From: Bradyrhizobium sp. Tv2a-2
GTDB lineage: Bacteria > Pseudomonadota > Alphaproteobacteria > Rhizobiales > Xanthobacteraceae
Assembly (NCBI RefSeq): GCF_000472425.1
Contig: NZ_AXAI01000003.1
Coordinates: 2,156-66,155, forward strand
Length of the DNA: 64,000 nucleotides
Reading direction: 5' to 3'
The notes beneath the pieces were generated by a model, which was given only the letters and a program-made list of their open reading frames with translations, was not told the origin of the DNA and did no database searches. Both the position numbers and the translations under genes were made by a program. Within the stretch, counting starts at the first letter, position 1. The number at the start of each line of letters is the position of its first letter. Below, piece by piece: positions 34,384-42,090 of the stretch.

Positions 34384-36369
34384 ATGAAGATCGAAAAGGT
34401 CACTCTTAAAAATTTCCGCTGCTTCGGCCCGCTAGGGACGCAGATTAGGTTGAGAAGTGTCGTCACCGCCTTCGTTGGCGCCAATGGCTCCGGCAAGACG
34501 GCAGCCTTTCAGGCGCTATCGCGGCTCTTTGGCGTCACGCCCGCGCAGAGGGCGGTGCGGCGGCAAGATTTCCATGTGCCCGCTAATCAGCAGGGGCTTC
34601 AGTCGGGAGCAACCCTGTCGATCGAGGTCGTCTGCTCGTTTCCGGAGCTGGACGAGCTCGACGAGGAGGATGGGGCGGGCGCCGTTCCGGAATTCTTTCT
34701 CCAAATGGCAGCTTCCGCGCCGGGCGCCTCGCTCAAGGCGAGGATGAGGCTTCAGGCGACATGGACGGACGACGGCACGCCGGACGGCAGCGTCGACGAG
34801 GATCTCCGGTGGGTTACCACGCTTGACGACGAATTCGAGTGGGATGATTGCAAGCGAGTACAGGCAGTCGAGCGCGGCTCGGTCCAACTCATCTATGTCC
34901 CGGCTGCCCGCGACGCAGCGACGCAGGTGACCGCGTTGCTCAAGGGCCGGTTGTGGCAGGCAGCAAGATGGTCAGACGAATTTCGCGATAGCAGTGCGGC
35001 AAGCGCCCTGGAGATTCAGCAACAATTCGAGAGCGAGAAGCCTGCGGAGTTCATTATTGAGCGGCTTACCAAGCGCTGGCGTCAGGTCCATGAGGCAGAT
35101 ACGGACACAACGCCAGTCCTGCGCCTCGTCGAAAGCCGCTTCGAGGAGCTGGTCCGCAAAGCTGAATTCGCTTTTTCTCCCGATGAAGCAGAGCAGGAGC
35201 GCGAGCTCGCGGACCTAAGCGATGGCCAGCGCTCGCTCTTCCATATCGCACTTACCGCCGCAGCTCTGGAAGTCGAGAAAGACGTGTTCGCGCAGGCCGC
35301 TGACGAATGCGCGTTCGATCAGGAGAAGCTGCGGAGGACCAGTCTTACCTTCCTTGCAATCGAAGAGCCGGAGAACAGCCTCTCTCCCTTCTTCCTCTCA
35401 CGCATTGTCGCGCAGGCGCGGGATATCGGCGCTCTTGCGTCTGCGCAGGTCGCACTTTCCAGCCACTCGCCTGCTATCCTCAGCCGTATAGACCCGAAGG
35501 AGGTGCGCTATTTTCGGCTGGACCGCTCACGACGGCGCACTCATGTCCGACGCATTACGCTGCCCGACGGCGATAACGAGGCGAGCCAGTATGTGCGGCT
35601 CGCCATCAAGGCGTATCCGGAACTTTACTTCGCCCGCTTCGTCATTCTAGGCGAAGGCGATTCCGAGCGCCTTGTGATCCCGCGGGTCGCGGAGGCCATG
35701 GGTGTTCAGCTAGATCCTTCGTTTGTGCCGATCGTGCCGCTGGGTGGACGATATGTTAGCCACTTTTGGAGACTTCTCAACGATCTTCGTATCCCTCATG
35801 CGACGCTGCTGGACCTTGACCTTGGAAGGGTGCACGGCGGAGCAACCCTCATCGCCAATGTCGTCGAGAAGCTCGGTGAAATCGATAATGATCTGAGCGA
35901 AAACCCGCTCATTGTGGACGGCACTATAGATCCCGAAGACGTGGACGATGTCGCGGATGACGATCTCCTAGAAGAAGGCGTGGACAACGAGTGGGTGAAA
36001 GCCTTTAGGGAAGAGGGGATATTTTTCTCGTTTCCGCTTGATATCGATTTCTCGATGCTCAGCGCTTTCCCGGAAGCCTACCAGCATCCGAATCCTGGAG
36101 GTCACGGCCCGCGCGGTGGCGCTGACATCATTAGAGGGAAGAAGGGCGTCACCCTTAAGACCGGTGGCGATCCGGACCTGTACGACGACGATTACGATGA
36201 CGAGTTTAAATGGTACCCATACCTGTTCCTGAGCGGAAGCAAGCCCGAAACCCACATCGCGGCGCTTGCCCGAATCGCGCAGGACGACCTTGCCGAAGCC
36301 GCGCCTGCCGAGCTCAAGGCGCTCATTGAGCATGTGAAGGAACGGCTCGGTCTTGAGGACGATCAATGA
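34384..36369 (+). CDS. OLD-family ATPase/TOPRIM endonuclease (GajA-like)
   Basis: 661 residues from ATG 34,384. An SMC/RecF-type ATPase comes first: MKIEKVTLKNFRCFGP, Walker A VGANGSGKT (31-39), and LTFLAIEEPENSLSPFF with ALSSHSPAIL near residue 320-370. The C-terminal TOPRIM domain has FVILGEGDSERLVIP (about 417-431) and LLDLDLGR (about 473-480). This layout is a class 2 OLD nuclease, as in GajA of the Gabija defence system. The following UvrD-type helicase gene overlaps by 4 bp, which is the class 2/Gabija arrangement. The acidic stretch near residue 515-545 is unusual. Confidence 0.85.
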   Translation: MKIEKVTLKNFRCFGPLGTQIRLRSVVTAFVGANGSGKTAAFQALSRLFGVTPAQRAVRRQDFHVPANQQGLQSGATLSIEVVCSFPELDELDEEDGAGAVPEFFLQMAASAPGASLKARMRLQATWTDDGTPDGSVDEDLRWVTTLDDEFEWDDCKRVQAVERGSVQLIYVPAARDAATQVTALLKGRLWQAARWSDEFRDSSAASALEIQQQFESEKPAEFIIERLTKRWRQVHEADTDTTPVLRLVESRFEELVRKAEFAFSPDEAEQERELADLSDGQRSLFHIALTAAALEVEKDVFAQAADECAFDQEKLRRTSLTFLAIEEPENSLSPFFLSRIVAQARDIGALASAQVALSSHSPAILSRIDPKEVRYFRLDRSRRRTHVRRITLPDGDNEASQYVRLAIKAYPELYFARFVILGEGDSERLVIPRVAEAMGVQLDPSFVPIVPLGGRYVSHFWRLLNDLRIPHATLLDLDLGRVHGGATLIANVVEKLGEIDNDLSENPLIVDGTIDPEDVDDVADDDLLEEGVDNEWVKAFREEGIFFSFPLDIDFSMLSAFPEAYQHPNPGGHGPRGGADIIRGKKGVTLKTGGDPDLYDDDYDDEFKWYPYLFLSGSKPETHIAALARIAQDDLAEAAPAELKALIEHVKERLGLEDDQ

Positions 36370-38225
36370 GCCAGATGCATCCTGAAGACTGGAAGCCACA
36401 AGGCGTTGATGACCTTGAGCCACGCGCATTGGACGCGCTGCGGCAGACGGAAAAGAGCGTGCTCGTCACAGCAGGAGCGGGCGCGGGAAAGACAGAGTTT
36501 CTTGCACAGAAGGCGACCTATCTTCTCCAAACTGGCCTTTGCAGGTCGCCGAGGCGCATACTTGCGATCAGTTTCAAGCGCGATGCAGCGCGCAATCTCG
36601 CGGAGCGGGTAGCAAAGCGCTGCCCGCCCGAGCAGGCGCGACGCTTCAACTCGTACACCTTTGATGCATTTGGGAAGAGCCTCGTGGATCGCTTTCGTGC
36701 TGCTGTGCCCGAGCCATATCGCCCGCCTGCGGACTACCGGATAGTGATGCCGCGCCGGCAGGATTATGCTGATTTTCTGGATGCGCGTGAATTCCGCGGC
36801 GTGAATGCTGATCAGTTCGAACGTGCGATAGCTAGAGCGCGATTGCCGGTCGCCGATCAAGGCACGGCACTCCAGCGCGCTGTCGCCGCGTACTGGCACG
36901 CTCAATACAACGATCAGGACGATGCACTGCTTTCGTTTCCGATGGTCAACCGACTCGTGGAATTGCTTATCCGGCAAAACCCTTCGATACTGAGGGCCCT
37001 GCACCTCACGTTCCCTGTCGTTTTTCTCGACGAGTTTCAGGACACCACGTTTGCGCAATTTCAGCTCCTGCGCAGGGCATTTGACGGCAGCGGAGCAATC
37101 TTCACCGCGGTTGGCGATGACAAGCAGCGCATCATGGTCTGGGCCGGAGCGATGCCAAATGCGTTCGCGCAGTTCGAACAGCATTTCGCCGCTGAGCGGA
37201 TATCGCTGATTAGCAACTGGCGCTCGCACGAAGACCTCGTGCGAATTCAGCACGTCATCGCGAGCAGGATCGATCCGAATGTTGAGGAGCCGGAAGCGCG
37301 CGCCGACCGGCTTGTGGACGGCGACGTTGCGGCCATCTGGGAATTCGAAACTCAGGATGAAGAAAGCGATTGCCTCGCTCAATGGATAGAGCGCGAGGTG
37401 CAGTCGGGTAATGTCGAGCCTCACAACGTCGCCGTCCTTGTGCGCATGCGCGCCAATGAAGTCGAAGACCAGCTCGCCCTCGCGTTTGAAAACCGGGGCC
37501 TAAGGCTGCGCAACGTGGCGCGTAACGTAGGCGACATCGCCATTCAGGACCTGCTCGGCGAGGACTTGACCCAAATTCTTCTTCGATTGATACGTCTCGG
37601 CGCGACCGCCCGAAGTCCCGAGAATTGGAACGCAGCGCTGCTCGATTTGCAGTTTCTCAAAGCGTTGGATCTCGCCGATGAAATGGGACAGCAGCACCTT
37701 CAGGAGCGGCTTCAAAGGTTCGTACGTGAGATGCGGCGAACCCTAAAAGGGCTTGACCCCGTCCCGGAGTCCGCCGCGGAGGCCGCACAGGCAGCGCTCG
37801 ATTTCATCGGGTTAGAGGTCCTGCGTCAGGCTTTCCCCTCTTATCAGAGGCAGCTCGACTTCGATCGCGTCTGGACTGGCTTCACACTGCTCCTACAGGA
37901 ATCCCTCCAGCACGCAGAAACCTGGTCAGGCGCACTCGACGAATTCGAAGGGCTCGGCCAAATCGCCCTCATGACGATTCACAAGAGCAAGGGACTTGAG
38001 TTCCACACTGTCATCTTCTACGGGCTTGATAATCAAACGTGGTGGAGCCTCACTCCTGATCGAACGGAGGAGCTGAACTCTTTTTTTGTGGCCTTCACTC
38101 GCGCGAAGCAGAGGGCCTTCTTCACTCTATGTCTTGAGCGCGGCCAGCCGGTTGCCTGGATTGAAAACCTTCTCGCCCCGCCGGGAGTCCTCCGCATCAA
38201 TTTGGCAGATTTTGTCGATGACTAG
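36366..38225 (+). CDS. UvrD/PcrA-like helicase (GajB-like)
   Basis: 619 residues; ATG overlaps the nuclease stop. Superfamily 1A motifs: Walker A TAGAGAGKT (35-43), ISFKRDAARNLAERV, FLDEFQDTTFAQFQLL Walker B (about 219-234), VGDDKQRIM, LMTIHKSKGLEFHTVIFYG, FVAFTRAKQRAFF. In Gabija the helicase-like GajB binds GajA and acts on DNA ends. Whether this is Gabija proper or a related OLD-UvrD pair needs a profile search; the protein is longer than the roughly 500 residues I recall for GajB. Confidence 0.85.
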   Translation: MSQMHPEDWKPQGVDDLEPRALDALRQTEKSVLVTAGAGAGKTEFLAQKATYLLQTGLCRSPRRILAISFKRDAARNLAERVAKRCPPEQARRFNSYTFDAFGKSLVDRFRAAVPEPYRPPADYRIVMPRRQDYADFLDAREFRGVNADQFERAIARARLPVADQGTALQRAVAAYWHAQYNDQDDALLSFPMVNRLVELLIRQNPSILRALHLTFPVVFLDEFQDTTFAQFQLLRRAFDGSGAIFTAVGDDKQRIMVWAGAMPNAFAQFEQHFAAERISLISNWRSHEDLVRIQHVIASRIDPNVEEPEARADRLVDGDVAAIWEFETQDEESDCLAQWIEREVQSGNVEPHNVAVLVRMRANEVEDQLALAFENRGLRLRNVARNVGDIAIQDLLGEDLTQILLRLIRLGATARSPENWNAALLDLQFLKALDLADEMGQQHLQERLQRFVREMRRTLKGLDPVPESAAEAAQAALDFIGLEVLRQAFPSYQRQLDFDRVWTGFTLLLQESLQHAETWSGALDEFEGLGQIALMTIHKSKGLEFHTVIFYGLDNQTWWSLTPDRTEELNSFFVAFTRAKQRAFFTLCLERGQPVAWIENLLAPPGVLRINLADFVDD

Positions 38226-38425
38226 AGGAAGAGATTCACGGCTCGGAGAGTGCCTCGGCTCGATTCTCCACGACGAATCGCGCGCTCAATTCGAGCCCGT
38301 AACCGGGTCCCGACGTGATTTCTTGGCTACACAGAATTAGAAATCCGCACGCCGATCGTGAATCAAAAGGAGTCCAAAAGCGGATCAAGACCGGAACAGA
38401 AAATTTGAGTGCTTGATACGTTTCT

Positions 38426-39211
38426 ATGGGCTTGATTCAAGCCTTTATGGAACACTATCGCAGTCATCAAACGGCGTGGGCCAACGCCAGTCGAGGACTC
38501 ATTGCGATTTCGATTCCTGGCCCCCAGGAGGACGTCATCCCTGGCGTACAATGGGGCTGTGCCACCGAGGTGTTCACTCCGGCATTTTGGAAATATCAAT
38601 CCGCGGCCTTCAGGGCGCAAAACGTCAATATTTCGCATTGCATCGGCAAAACGATTATAGAGGAGGTCGCAGTTTGCCTGCTCGGCGGATACGGCATGCC
38701 CGCCGAGCTGGGGCTTGCTGCTTTCTGTCGTCTTCGCGATCGTGACCTTCTCAAGCAGGCCACGACGGTCGACGTATTAGAGGAAGCGCTCCATGAGCCA
38801 TTCCCATTCGATCAAGGTCAGCGGCGCTACCGATTTCCGCGTCAAAAGGCAAACTATCTCTGGCACGCAATGCAAACCTTGTCGTGCACGGCGTTGCCGA
38901 GTTCCTCTCGGCCCCTTCGGGATTTTTTAACAAGCCTGCCTGGCATCGGGCCCAAAACCGCTTCATGGGTCGTCAGGAATCACCTGCGATCGGACGAAGT
39001 CGCGATCATTGACGTGCACGTTCTGCGTGCTGGGACGGCGATCGGCTTATTTCCACCCGACGTCAACCCGTCAAAGGAATACTTTCGATTAGAGGAAATT
39101 TTCCTTCGGTTCTGTGACGCTCTTGGCGAGCCCGCAAGCCTAATCGATGCCCTGATGTGGGACTACATGAGACGAATAGGCAAAGCGTCGGCGCAGACTC
39201 GGAACACTTAG
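38426..39211 (+). CDS. HhH-GPD DNA glycosylase, 8-oxoguanine glycosylase-like
   Basis: 261 residues from ATG 38,426. The helix-hairpin-helix SLPGIGPKTASWVVRNHL (about 169-186) carries the Lys expected for a bifunctional glycosylase/lyase, and VAIIDVHVLRAG (about 192-203) carries the catalytic Asp. This combination fits the Ogg/AGOG group, which excises damaged or unusual purines from DNA. Its stop overlaps the stop of the convergent SagB-like gene, so the gene faces the QueC-like operon directly. That suggests a linked role with a nucleobase-modifying pathway (inference). Confidence 0.8.
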   Translation: MGLIQAFMEHYRSHQTAWANASRGLIAISIPGPQEDVIPGVQWGCATEVFTPAFWKYQSAAFRAQNVNISHCIGKTIIEEVAVCLLGGYGMPAELGLAAFCRLRDRDLLKQATTVDVLEEALHEPFPFDQGQRRYRFPRQKANYLWHAMQTLSCTALPSSSRPLRDFLTSLPGIGPKTASWVVRNHLRSDEVAIIDVHVLRAGTAIGLFPPDVNPSKEYFRLEEIFLRFCDALGEPASLIDALMWDYMRRIGKASAQTRNT

Positions 39212-39888
39212 TCCGACTTAGCTACGCCCATAAAGGCTGTCGCAACGGCCAGGAAAGTGGAGCTCGGGCAACGCAGATTCCTCAGAACACCCGTTCCTAA
39301 AGGCCCGAGCGGAACGAAGGCGAGGTCGAGAACTGTGGCAGCGAATGCGAAGGACTGAAGCATAGCGCCGGCATCACGCCAAAGCAGCGAAGCGGGATTT
39401 TCATAGGCCCGATCGACCATATCGAGATCACCAGTAAAGAGCAAAAGATGCCCCTTTGCGCAGGGCAACATGCTTTCCAGCTTCTCGATTTCGGAAGAGA
39501 AGTCATGATCGTTGATTAACGGAACACTTCCAAAACGATCATCGACGTCAGAGTAGACGATTGGTTCGGATACTCCTGGGCCGGCAACTATCAAGACGTC
39601 GATTGGATGCAGAGCTCCGGCCGACACGGGTATCTTTCGCGATCGACCGTTATTTTCTGCGACGCCAATCTCTCTCCGCGCTGTTACGAAGCGAACCAGA
39701 GACATAAGGTCCAAAAGCGCCATCGGTTCGGCTACTCGCATGGTCCGACGACTGAGCATCACATCTCGAAAATTCTTCGCTGGCCATTGCGAGCAGGCGA
39801 GCGTCTCATAGACCGACGTCATGGTCCAGCGGCGCTTTCCCAGGACCTGCTGCATTCGTCTGGGCCTTGGTTCAGTAGGAATATCCAA
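39208..39888 (-). CDS. Short SagB-like flavin oxidoreductase, last gene of the QueC-like operon
   Basis: 226 residues (or about 215 from the second Met, or 204 from MTSVYET). MLSRRTMRVAEPMALLDLMSLVRFV is the R-R-T-x-R flavin-binding start of the nitroreductase/SagB fold; later DAGAMLQSFAFAATVLDLAFVPLGPLG and the C-terminal VATAFMGVA fit SagB-type proteins. It is about half the length of the TOMM dehydrogenase at 2,972. The start overlaps the queC-like gene by 17 bp. A redox step on a nucleobase or peptide is possible; the substrate is unknown. Confidence 0.7.
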   Translation of the reverse strand: MDIPTEPRPRRMQQVLGKRRWTMTSVYETLACSQWPAKNFRDVMLSRRTMRVAEPMALLDLMSLVRFVTARREIGVAENNGRSRKIPVSAGALHPIDVLIVAGPGVSEPIVYSDVDDRFGSVPLINDHDFSSEIEKLESMLPCAKGHLLLFTGDLDMVDRAYENPASLLWRDAGAMLQSFAFAATVLDLAFVPLGPLGTGVLRNLRCPSSTFLAVATAFMGVAKSD

Positions 39889-40468
39889 AAACGATACCCA
39901 TGGTTTCGAAATGTTTTCGACATCCCCGGCAAAAGCCGCAAGCGATGTCGTTCACGTGACACGAATGGGACCAACCCAGAATTTCAATCGGTGTCCCTGA
40001 TACTTGGACTAATTCATGGGCATCCAAATGGATCGCCGGGGTGGTCACGACCACAGTTCCTTCTTGAAGTGCGAGCAAGTGATTTATAGCGGCGAAGAAC
40101 GGTGGTGCACCGTCGGCGTGGAATCCGTCCGACTTAAGGCTGCCGAACATGAGTTCGCTCACACCTACAGCGTGGCACTTCATCGCTGCAGTCGTGATAA
40201 GGAATTGATTGCGATACGGCCACCATTCGGTTGCCGGCGCGGATACGGAAGGCGCCCTCCCAGCCATGTCGCCGCTTCCTAGGGCGGAAATGTTGGCCTC
40301 GACCACCACGTGCTGGATATCAAGAGCCTCACAGATCGCACTGGATGCGCGGATCTCGCCGGCCGCAGCTTTTTGACCGTAATTAATTGTAATCGCCAGC
40401 GACGGGCGTTTCCAAAACGCGATGCATGTTGAGTCCATGCCGCCGGACAACAAAAGCGCAGTCGTCAT
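39872..40468 (-). CDS. QueC-like ATP-dependent synthetase
   Basis: 198 residues from ATG 40,468, which overlaps the upstream stop by 4 bp. The PP-loop LLLSGGMDST (5-14) activates a carboxylate with ATP, and the C-terminal GWSHSCH...ACGFCRGCRKHF gives the four-Cys zinc site of QueC. True QueC turns 7-carboxy-7-deazaguanine into preQ0. No queD, queE or folE is nearby, so it either uses host precursors or, like QueC relatives in defence loci, acts on another substrate such as a protein. Slightly shorter than housekeeping QueC. Confidence 0.82.
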   Translation of the reverse strand: MTTALLLSGGMDSTCIAFWKRPSLAITINYGQKAAAGEIRASSAICEALDIQHVVVEANISALGSGDMAGRAPSVSAPATEWWPYRNQFLITTAAMKCHAVGVSELMFGSLKSDGFHADGAPPFFAAINHLLALQEGTVVVTTPAIHLDAHELVQVSGTPIEILGWSHSCHVNDIACGFCRGCRKHFETMGIVFGYSY

Positions 40469-41661
40469 TGTCGCCACGCAAGAAGATGAAGGGCGCTGAT
40501 GAAGTCCTCGTGTATGATGCACCCCGCGCCTTCCGGAAGCTTTATGTCGTTCGACCGCATGTTCTGCGCCACGCAGTACACTGGTTTGTTCAACGCCACC
40601 GCGAATCCGACTTCGAATAGTGTGCCGGGACTGCTCCCATTGAGAATCGCAAGGACCGCATCACAGTTCCTTATCGCATCGAGGTCCTTCTGAACGACTG
40701 CCCTCGCTGGGCCATGGCCGATGTCGTGAACGGGGCTGAAGGGTCGCATCCTCAGATCGTTTAGTACTTTTCTCGCTTCGTTTATGATCACCCGTTGGCC
40801 GAGCTCTCTAAATGGTCCGGCTAGATAGATATTTCCCCCGGCAAGTTTCACTGGATCCCGAGTGCTTTGCCTGGCTTCGGCAATCGTCGGAATCGGCAGG
40901 AGTTCCGTCTCCACGTATGAAGCCACCGACTTGGAGGCAAAATCTGCAGCCGCCATCGCATCCAGCTTCTCCTTTCCCCAGGCCAAGGCAAACGCGGCAA
41001 CGAAGACGTCACCAGAGCCGATCGTAAACATATTTTCCGTGACGTAAGCAGGTACGCTTCCTACTAGACCGTTCCCGTCGAAGACACGCGCTCCGTCTAA
41101 ACCGCATTTAGCGACAACGACCTCCGCTTTCTCGTCGCGAAGCAAGCGATTGGCCCCCTCATCCACCTCAAGACCGGTCAGTAATTGTATCTCGCGCGCG
41201 TTCGCAACGATGGCCAAGCGACCGGCGGCAGACCCAGCTCCTGAGAACAGGCGCGGACTAGTTGCGGATTGGGGATCGTAGACGCAGACGTCGGCTTCAA
41301 TCGTTGGCCGGCATTCCATCATGCCGAATTGCACAACCAACTCGCCTTTTACGGGGAAGGAGGACTGTTGGGTAATGTTCGGAATGGGCGGATGTACCAA
41401 GGGTACAGAGAGGCAGTGGAGATATTCAAAGCTGATAAACTGCTGCCCTTGATGAACCACGACATCTATATCGTAGGCATCAAAGTTAGGCACAGCCTGT
41501 TCCGCTGCCCCCGGTGTTAGAATAGTGTGCAACCTGACAGTCTCGAAATGCGGGGATGACAAGGTAACCGCAGCTCGCCCGCCAGAACCAAATATCTGCT
41601 TTCTTGTCGGGAAGGCGCATGTCTCGCCGTACACGCCACCGACGATATCTATCGATTTCAT
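40465..41661 (-). CDS. Fusion of PfkB-type kinase and nucleoside 2-deoxyribosyltransferase
   Basis: 398 residues. Residues 1-260 have the PfkB/ribokinase fold, with EVVVAKCGLDGARVF and the catalytic region FTIGSGDVFVAAFALA (about 212-227; usual G-A-G-D reads G-S-G-D). Residues 274-398 are a nucleoside 2-deoxyribosyltransferase: NIYLAGPF, CDAVLAILNGSSPGTLFEVGFAVALNKPVY, with the Glu of GTLFEVG as likely nucleophile. Together they could swap or release a base on a deoxynucleoside and phosphorylate a (deoxy)nucleoside. ATGA overlaps on both sides put it firmly in the operon. Confidence 0.82.
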   Translation of the reverse strand: MKSIDIVGGVYGETCAFPTRKQIFGSGGRAAVTLSSPHFETVRLHTILTPGAAEQAVPNFDAYDIDVVVHQGQQFISFEYLHCLSVPLVHPPIPNITQQSSFPVKGELVVQFGMMECRPTIEADVCVYDPQSATSPRLFSGAGSAAGRLAIVANAREIQLLTGLEVDEGANRLLRDEKAEVVVAKCGLDGARVFDGNGLVGSVPAYVTENMFTIGSGDVFVAAFALAWGKEKLDAMAAADFASKSVASYVETELLPIPTIAEARQSTRDPVKLAGGNIYLAGPFRELGQRVIINEARKVLNDLRMRPFSPVHDIGHGPARAVVQKDLDAIRNCDAVLAILNGSSPGTLFEVGFAVALNKPVYCVAQNMRSNDIKLPEGAGCIIHEDFISALHLLAWRQ

Positions 41662-42002
41662 TTCGGCCGAATCTCGATTTCGATTCTTCCTCCTTTGATC
41701 GATAGAACTTCAGCTTCGTAGGAAAACGAATTTCGCAAACATTCGATGATGTCCACCAATCGTGCTGATGTAAGGGCTCCAGCCGTTTGACCGAGCCGCT
41801 TGACCACAACCCGCGTGCGCGGAGTCGTCTCAAGCTCGACTGTGAGTATGTCGCCCACCTTCAAATTGGCGACGACCGCGGGCACGGGTGATGCCAGGAC
41901 CGTCCTCTCCGTAATCGCGCACTTGTCCGCACCGCTCGCTCCACTCCCGTCACCACCGGCGGTCCGCCAGCCGTCAGAATCCGAGTTAGAAGGCCCAGAC
42001 AT
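41658..42002 (-). CDS. Small protein of unknown function, first gene of the QueC-like operon
   Basis: 114 residues from ATG 42,002, chosen because a near-perfect AAGGAGGTG lies upstream. After a Gly/Ser-rich start, KCAITERTVLASPVPAVVANLKVGDILTVELE and EAEVLSIKGGRIEIEIRPK read as a small beta-rich domain, possibly OB- or S1-like. I do not recognise the family. Its stop overlaps the kinase-transferase start by 4 bp. As first gene of the unit with the strongest ribosome binding site, it may be the most highly translated. Confidence 0.65.
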   Translation of the reverse strand: MSGPSNSDSDGWRTAGGDGSGASGADKCAITERTVLASPVPAVVANLKVGDILTVELETTPRTRVVVKRLGQTAGALTSARLVDIIECLRNSFSYEAEVLSIKGGRIEIEIRPK

Positions 42003-42090
42003 CAGGCGCACCTCCTTTTGCAATGCGAAATAAACCAGAACCTTCTCAATTCTAAGGTGACGCCTCGCCGAGCACAACTCGATTTGGTCC

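Noticed and set aside
39872..40468. Housekeeping queuosine gene queC
   Set aside because: It is embedded in an island operon with unrelated enzymes and has no queD/queE/folE neighbours, so a specialised role is more likely.
38426..42002. Dpd-type 7-deazaguanine DNA modification system
   Set aside because: There is no DpdA (TGT-like) enzyme or other dpd gene; only the QueC-like protein is shared in theme.
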